Source of the DNA: Photobacterium sanguinicancri
GTDB taxonomy: Bacteria > Pseudomonadota > Gammaproteobacteria > Enterobacterales > Vibrionaceae
DNA length: 64,000 nt
Reading direction: 5' to 3'
Assembly (NCBI RefSeq): GCF_024346675.1
Contig: NZ_AP024850.1
Location: 3,636,365-3,700,364, forward strand
Below the pieces are notes generated by a model that saw only the letters and a program-made list of their open reading frames with translations, had not been told where the DNA came from and did not search any database. Of this stretch, positions 60,856-64,000 are shown piece after piece. Each line of letters opens with the position of its first letter. The stretch's first letter is position 1. A program made the position numbers and the translations under genes.

Positions 60856-61626
60856 TTATACTTTTTGTTGGTCCGAGTGCAAGGATCCTTTATTGATCCC
60901 AACCTGTTTCAAGAATCTCTGTAGTCTGGGATCGTTTGGGTGGCCAAAGATCTGATCCGGAGAGCCTTGTTCGACGAAGCCACCATCCGCCATAAAGATC
61001 ACTCTATCAGCCACTTCTCGGGCAAATTGCATCTCATGAGTGACCACTAACATGGTTTGATGGCGGGTCGCTAGTTTCTTCATTAATGTCAGTACTTCAC
61101 CGACCCATTCAGGATCCAATGCCGAAGTGGGTTCATCAAATAATAGTAGCTCGGCGTCTAATGCCATGGCGCGCCCAATCCCGACCCGCTGTTGTTGTCC
61201 CCCTGATAAGGCGGCAGGGTACGCATCCCCTTTATCACCAAGTCCTATGTCATCCAATATTTGTTGGGCATGTTCATATGCTTTTGCTTTATCCCAATCT
61301 TTTACGGTGATCAGGCCTTCAGCAATGTTCTGTTTGGCGGTCATATGGGAGAAAAGGGCGTAGTTTTGAAAGACAAACCCTGTTTTTCGACGTAAATCCA
61401 GAATATCGCGCTGTTTAGCCGTTTGGCTATCGACGTTGACATCATCAATGCGGATATGACCTTGATCGGCGCGCTCTAGAAAGTTAATACAGCGCAATAA
61501 AGTGGATTTACCGGTCCCTGAAGGCCCAATGATCACCACGATTTCACCTTTATTGATGGTTAAATCCAGATCAGAAAAAACCGTACTGTCGCCAAAACGC
61601 TTGGTGAGATGGATAAAATTAATCAT
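60856..61626 (-). CDS. Polar amino acid ABC transporter, ATP-binding protein
   Basis: This 256-residue ATPase belongs to the polar amino acid uptake group (GlnQ/ArtP/TcyN type). Walker A is GPSGTGKST (near 34-42), the signature LSGGQQQRVGIGRAMA and Walker B LLLFDEPTSALDPE, with the H-loop in VVTHEMQFA. Its start overlaps the permease stop by four bases. The transported amino acid cannot be told from the sequence; cystine, glutamine or arginine are options. Confidence 0.93.
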   Translation of the reverse strand: MINFIHLTKRFGDSTVFSDLDLTINKGEIVVIIGPSGTGKSTLLRCINFLERADQGHIRIDDVNVDSQTAKQRDILDLRRKTGFVFQNYALFSHMTAKQNIAEGLITVKDWDKAKAYEHAQQILDDIGLGDKGDAYPAALSGGQQQRVGIGRAMALDAELLLFDEPTSALDPEWVGEVLTLMKKLATRHQTMLVVTHEMQFAREVADRVIFMADGGFVEQGSPDQIFGHPNDPRLQRFLKQVGINKGSLHSDQQKV

Positions 61627-62294
61627 CGTTGGTATGCCTTATTGAGTTTGGTTTCAGCCCAGTATTGAACGCGAGTTAGTACCACGACCATTAGCCAGTA
61701 GATAAGTGCGACAGCCAAAAAGGCTTCAAAAAACTTAAAACTGGATGATGCTTCCATTTGGGCTCGAGCCATAATTTCAGCCACCCCTAACGTAAAAGCT
61801 AGCGAGGTGGATTTGATCATATCGATGAAGTAATTCATCAGCGAAGGTAGCGCAATTCGGGTGGCCTGCGGCAAAATAACTCTGCGCATGGCTTGGAGTT
61901 CGGTCATACCGATCGACAAGCTGGCTTCCATTTGACTCCGATCAATACCATTGATCGCGGCACGGATACTTTCGGCTTTATAGGCAGCAAAGTGAAGGCT
62001 TAATCCGATAACAGCCGCGCTGAAGGCATCTAAACCGATAAAAATAGGAAAGACTTGCGGTAAACCGTAATAAAGCAGGAACAACTGCACCAGCAGTGGC
62101 GTACCTCGGAAGAAGCTTATATAGAGCTGTGCTAATTGGTTAAGCACAGGAATGCGATAAATGCGAATGAGCGCAATAACAACGGCAATAATGAGTGAAA
62201 AGAGTAAGCCCCATAACGCCATCGTTAAGGTTACCCCGAGGTAACCCATTAAAATGGGTATTAAGGAAAGCATGTAGTCAAAATCAAAACCCAT
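61623..62294 (-). CDS. Polar amino acid ABC transporter, permease
   Basis: This 223-residue inner-membrane protein of the HisM/GlnP type has about five hydrophobic segments. The EAA loop region is AYKAESIRAAINGIDRSQMEASLSIGMTELQAMRRVILPQA (near 105-145), and FFRGTPLLVQLFLLYYGLP is typical. It lies between the binding-protein gene (169-base gap with a hairpin) and the ATPase gene (ATGA overlap). Confidence 0.93.
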   Translation of the reverse strand: MGFDFDYMLSLIPILMGYLGVTLTMALWGLLFSLIIAVVIALIRIYRIPVLNQLAQLYISFFRGTPLLVQLFLLYYGLPQVFPIFIGLDAFSAAVIGLSLHFAAYKAESIRAAINGIDRSQMEASLSIGMTELQAMRRVILPQATRIALPSLMNYFIDMIKSTSLAFTLGVAEIMARAQMEASSSFKFFEAFLAVALIYWLMVVVLTRVQYWAETKLNKAYQR

Positions 62295-62405
62295 GATGGT
62301 GGATGTCCCATGTTTAAGGTGGTTTACGACCGATTACTCACTAGTATGATTATTCAATCGCAAGTAGAAAAAAGTAATAAGAATAAAAAGAGGCGCTAAG
62401 CGACA

Positions 62406-62427
62406 AAACTCACCCGAAGGTGAGTTT
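62406..62427 (-). other. Intercistronic hairpin with UUCG loop in the ABC transporter operon
   Basis: On the minus strand a 9-bp stem AAACTCACC / GGTGAGTTT is closed by a C(TTCG)G tetraloop, a very stable RNA loop. It lies between the binding-protein and permease genes. Such hairpins often protect the upstream message so that binding protein exceeds permease. A strong T-tract is absent. Confidence 0.7.
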
Positions 62428-62463
62428 AAGTGTACTCGGTAAACGATAAGTCGGTGTGCTGGC

Positions 62464-63219
62464 TTATTTGGTGATATCGGCATCAAACCACTTAATCGAA
62501 ATATTGGCCAACGTCCCATCGTCACGCATAGCCGTGAGTGCGGTATTTACTTGGTCACGTAACTGCTGGCCTTTTTCACTTTTTACGAATGGCCATGCAT
62601 TTTCAATGGTCTCAAAAGGCTGGCCTGCAAGTTGTAGTGGTAAGTTGGCTTTTTTAATCAGTTCTAACGATGATAAACGGTCCATGACAAAAGCATCTGT
62701 ACGGCCTAATGCAACATCATGTTCAATGCCTGTGTCATAGGTTTTTATTTCAATTTCGCTGGCATTCGTGAGTTTTCGTAGCAATTGCTCGTAATTAGAC
62801 CCTAAGTTAACCCCAACTTTTTTGCCTGCCAAATCATGGGTACTTTGGATGCTGTCGTTACCTTTACGCACTACAAGTTGAGCACCATCAACCACATACG
62901 CATCAGAGAACGCATATTTGCTCACACGCTCTGGGGTTATGGTTATTTGGTTAGAGATGGTGTCGATTCTGCCTGTTTCTAATAGGCCAAATAAGCCAGA
63001 GAAACTGGCGGTGACAAACTCCACGTTATAGTCATTACGTTTGGCAATTTCATTCCATAAATCAACCTCAAAGCCTTGTAATTTATCCTGTTTTACAAAA
63101 GTGAACGGAAAGTAACGACCAGACATCCCCACTTTTACGTCGGTGGCGGCTTGAACGGCTTGGGTTGCCCCGAGTGTGAGGGCTACAGCAGTAAGTGTGG
63201 TTTTTATCCAGCGTTTCAT
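62464..63219 (-). CDS. Polar amino acid ABC transporter, periplasmic binding protein
   Basis: This 251-residue precursor has a signal peptide (about 1-24, cleavage after VQA) and a family 3 solute-binding fold. Visible elements are VGMSGRYFPFTFVKQDKLQGFEVDLWNEIAKRN, the RIDTISNQITITPERVSKYAFSDAY segment and the hinge GKKVGVNLGSNYEQLL. AAGGAG precedes the ATG. It is the first gene of the transporter operon and is divergent from dnaA. Ligand unknown. Confidence 0.93.
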   Translation of the reverse strand: MKRWIKTTLTAVALTLGATQAVQAATDVKVGMSGRYFPFTFVKQDKLQGFEVDLWNEIAKRNDYNVEFVTASFSGLFGLLETGRIDTISNQITITPERVSKYAFSDAYVVDGAQLVVRKGNDSIQSTHDLAGKKVGVNLGSNYEQLLRKLTNASEIEIKTYDTGIEHDVALGRTDAFVMDRLSSLELIKKANLPLQLAGQPFETIENAWPFVKSEKGQQLRDQVNTALTAMRDDGTLANISIKWFDADITK

Positions 63220-63526
63220 TCTGTCTACTCCTTGGCTGACATTGTTTTTGTGCTAAAACATCCTACTTGTTTATAAGTCTGTTAATTAAATAACGTTGAG
63301 TTATTTAAAATAACCATTTGTAAGGTTAGGACGATCCTGGCTGTTGTTGATAATATTGTGGGTAATCAGGGGGGAATATGTGCTGATCCGCGGCTCCATT
63401 GTGTGAATTATGTGAATAACTCGGATCTTATTCACTGGATCTGCGATCTCTTTGCTGGCGATCCTGCGCCAGCAGGTATAAAATTAGCTCCCTTTTTGTG
63501 TTTTGTTATTCAGTGTGGAGTCGAAC
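63220..63526. promoter_or_regulatory. dnaA regulatory region with DnaA boxes and GATC sites
   Basis: This divergent region contains DnaA-box-like 9-mers TGTGGGTAA (63357-63365), TGTGAATAA (63411-63419) and TTATTCACT (63428-63436). At least five GATC sites lie between 63340 and 63465. A 7-bp inverted repeat GCTGGCG / CGCCAGC (63454-63473) stands just before a -10-like TATAAA (63477-63482). The layout fits DnaA autoregulation and SeqA control of dnaA. Confidence 0.7.
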
Positions 63527-64000
63527 TTGTCATCTTCGCTATGGTTGCAGTGCCTTCAACGTTTTCAAGAAGAGCTCTCTGCAACAGAATTCAGCATGTG
63601 GATACGTCCTTTACAGGCTGAATTAAACGATAATACGCTGACTTTGTTTGCGCCAAACCGCTTCGTGCTGGATTGGGTCAGAGATCGGTATCTCAACAAC
63701 ATCAACCGTCAGCTTAATGAGTTCTGCGGTAATGATGTGCCTGTCCTACGATTTGAAGTGGGCAGCCGCCCTGTGTCTGCTCCACCGCCACGGCCGATAG
63801 CCGCTGCTGCGCCGCCAGTCTTTCATGTCGCGCCAGCCCCTATTGTTCATGAGCCACCGCAACGTCAGTGGGAACCTGCGCCGTCACCAGTACAGCCTGA
63901 AACCCAAGTGGGTTTTCGCTCGAACGTGAACCCGAAACACAACTTCAATAACTTTGTTGAAGGTAAATCAAACCAATTAGGTTTAGCGGCTTGTCGTCAA
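63527..64000 (+). CDS. dnaA: Chromosomal replication initiator DnaA, N-terminal part (cut by window edge)
   Basis: DnaA binds the boxes in oriC and melts the origin. The 158 visible codons cover domain I (about 1-85: [46 protein letters not shown]) and the proline-rich linker of domain II, ending just before the AAA+ domain at [21 protein letters not shown]. The start is TTG at 63527, six bases after GGAG, giving MSSSLWLQC as in Vibrio homologues. E. coli uses GTG at the equivalent place. Confidence 0.97.
   Translation, partial: MSSSLWLQCLQRFQEELSATEFSMWIRPLQAELNDNTLTLFAPNRFVLDWVRDRYLNNINRQLNEFCGNDVPVLRFEVGSRPVSAPPPRPIAAAAPPVFHVAPAPIVHEPPQRQWEPAPSPVQPETQVGFRSNVNPKHNFNNFVEGKSNQLGLAACRQ

Noticed and set aside
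63358..63621. 87-codon frame overlapping dnaA
   Set aside because: It runs in another frame through DnaA boxes and into the clearly conserved dnaA N-terminus.

Overview
The window is a stretch of core chromosome from a gammaproteobacterium of the family Vibrionaceae, most likely Photobacterium or a close relative. The 16S sequence reads as Photobacterium-like. Gene order around the origin (rpmH-rnpA-yidD-yidC-mnmE-mioC-oriC-mnmG-rsmG-parA-parB-atp) and next to the rRNA operon (yrdA, DUF1488, aroE, hemF, tsaC, purE, purK) follows the Vibrio and enteric pattern. The genus is an inference from recognised sequence, not from a database comparison.

Layout. Positions 1-8400 hold two tandem rRNA operons on the minus strand: the 5' part of one 23S with its spacer and 16S, then a complete 16S-spacer-23S-5S unit. 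Neither spacer shows a tRNA. From 8.4 to 16.7 kb lie yrdA, then the minus-strand group tsaC-hemF-aroE-DUF1488, the divergent PurR-controlled purEK, and the minus-strand group LysM protein-dprA-smg-yrdD. From 17 to 23 kb run def-fmt-rsmB and trkA-trkH on the plus strand. From 22.9 to 26.2 kb are a hemolysin III family protein, a Spo0M-like protein and a FadR-type GntR regulator on the minus strand, followed by a sparse region with one possible small ORF. From 26.2 to 30.1 kb are yihD, ccoG, srkA and dsbA, and minus-strand comM follows. From 31.8 to 38.4 kb is the complete ilvGMEDA operon behind a leader peptide and attenuator. From 38.5 to 44.1 kb, on the minus strand, are two paralogous XRE regulators, a DeoR-type regulator with glmS, and glmU. 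From 44.2 to 51.3 kb is the complete F1Fo ATP synthase operon atpIBEFHAGDC. From 51.3 to 55.6 kb is mnmG-rsmG-parA-parB, and oriC lies at about 55.7-56.0 kb. The right end holds mioC, mnmE, the yidC-yidD-rnpA-rpmH group, an amino-acid ABC transporter and the first 158 codons of dnaA.

How it works together. The region joins replication initiation (oriC, dnaA), chromosome partitioning (parAB), membrane-protein insertion (yidC, yidD), ATP synthesis, tRNA and rRNA modification (mnmG, mnmE, rsmG, rsmB, tsaC), N-terminal methionine formylation and deformylation (fmt, def), branched-chain amino acid synthesis and cell-wall precursor synthesis (glmS, glmU). Left of oriC, minus-strand genes such as atp, glm and rrn run with the replication fork, while the pur, trk and ilv genes run against it.

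I saw no phage, transposon, integron, CRISPR array or defence cluster, and I found no convincing undescribed multi-gene system. The most interesting leads are regulatory: a recurrent DnaA-box variant in three intergenic regions near the origin, a palindrome on the atp promoter, operator-like palindromes beside the XRE pair, and TTTCGA repeats before the deoR-glmS pair.
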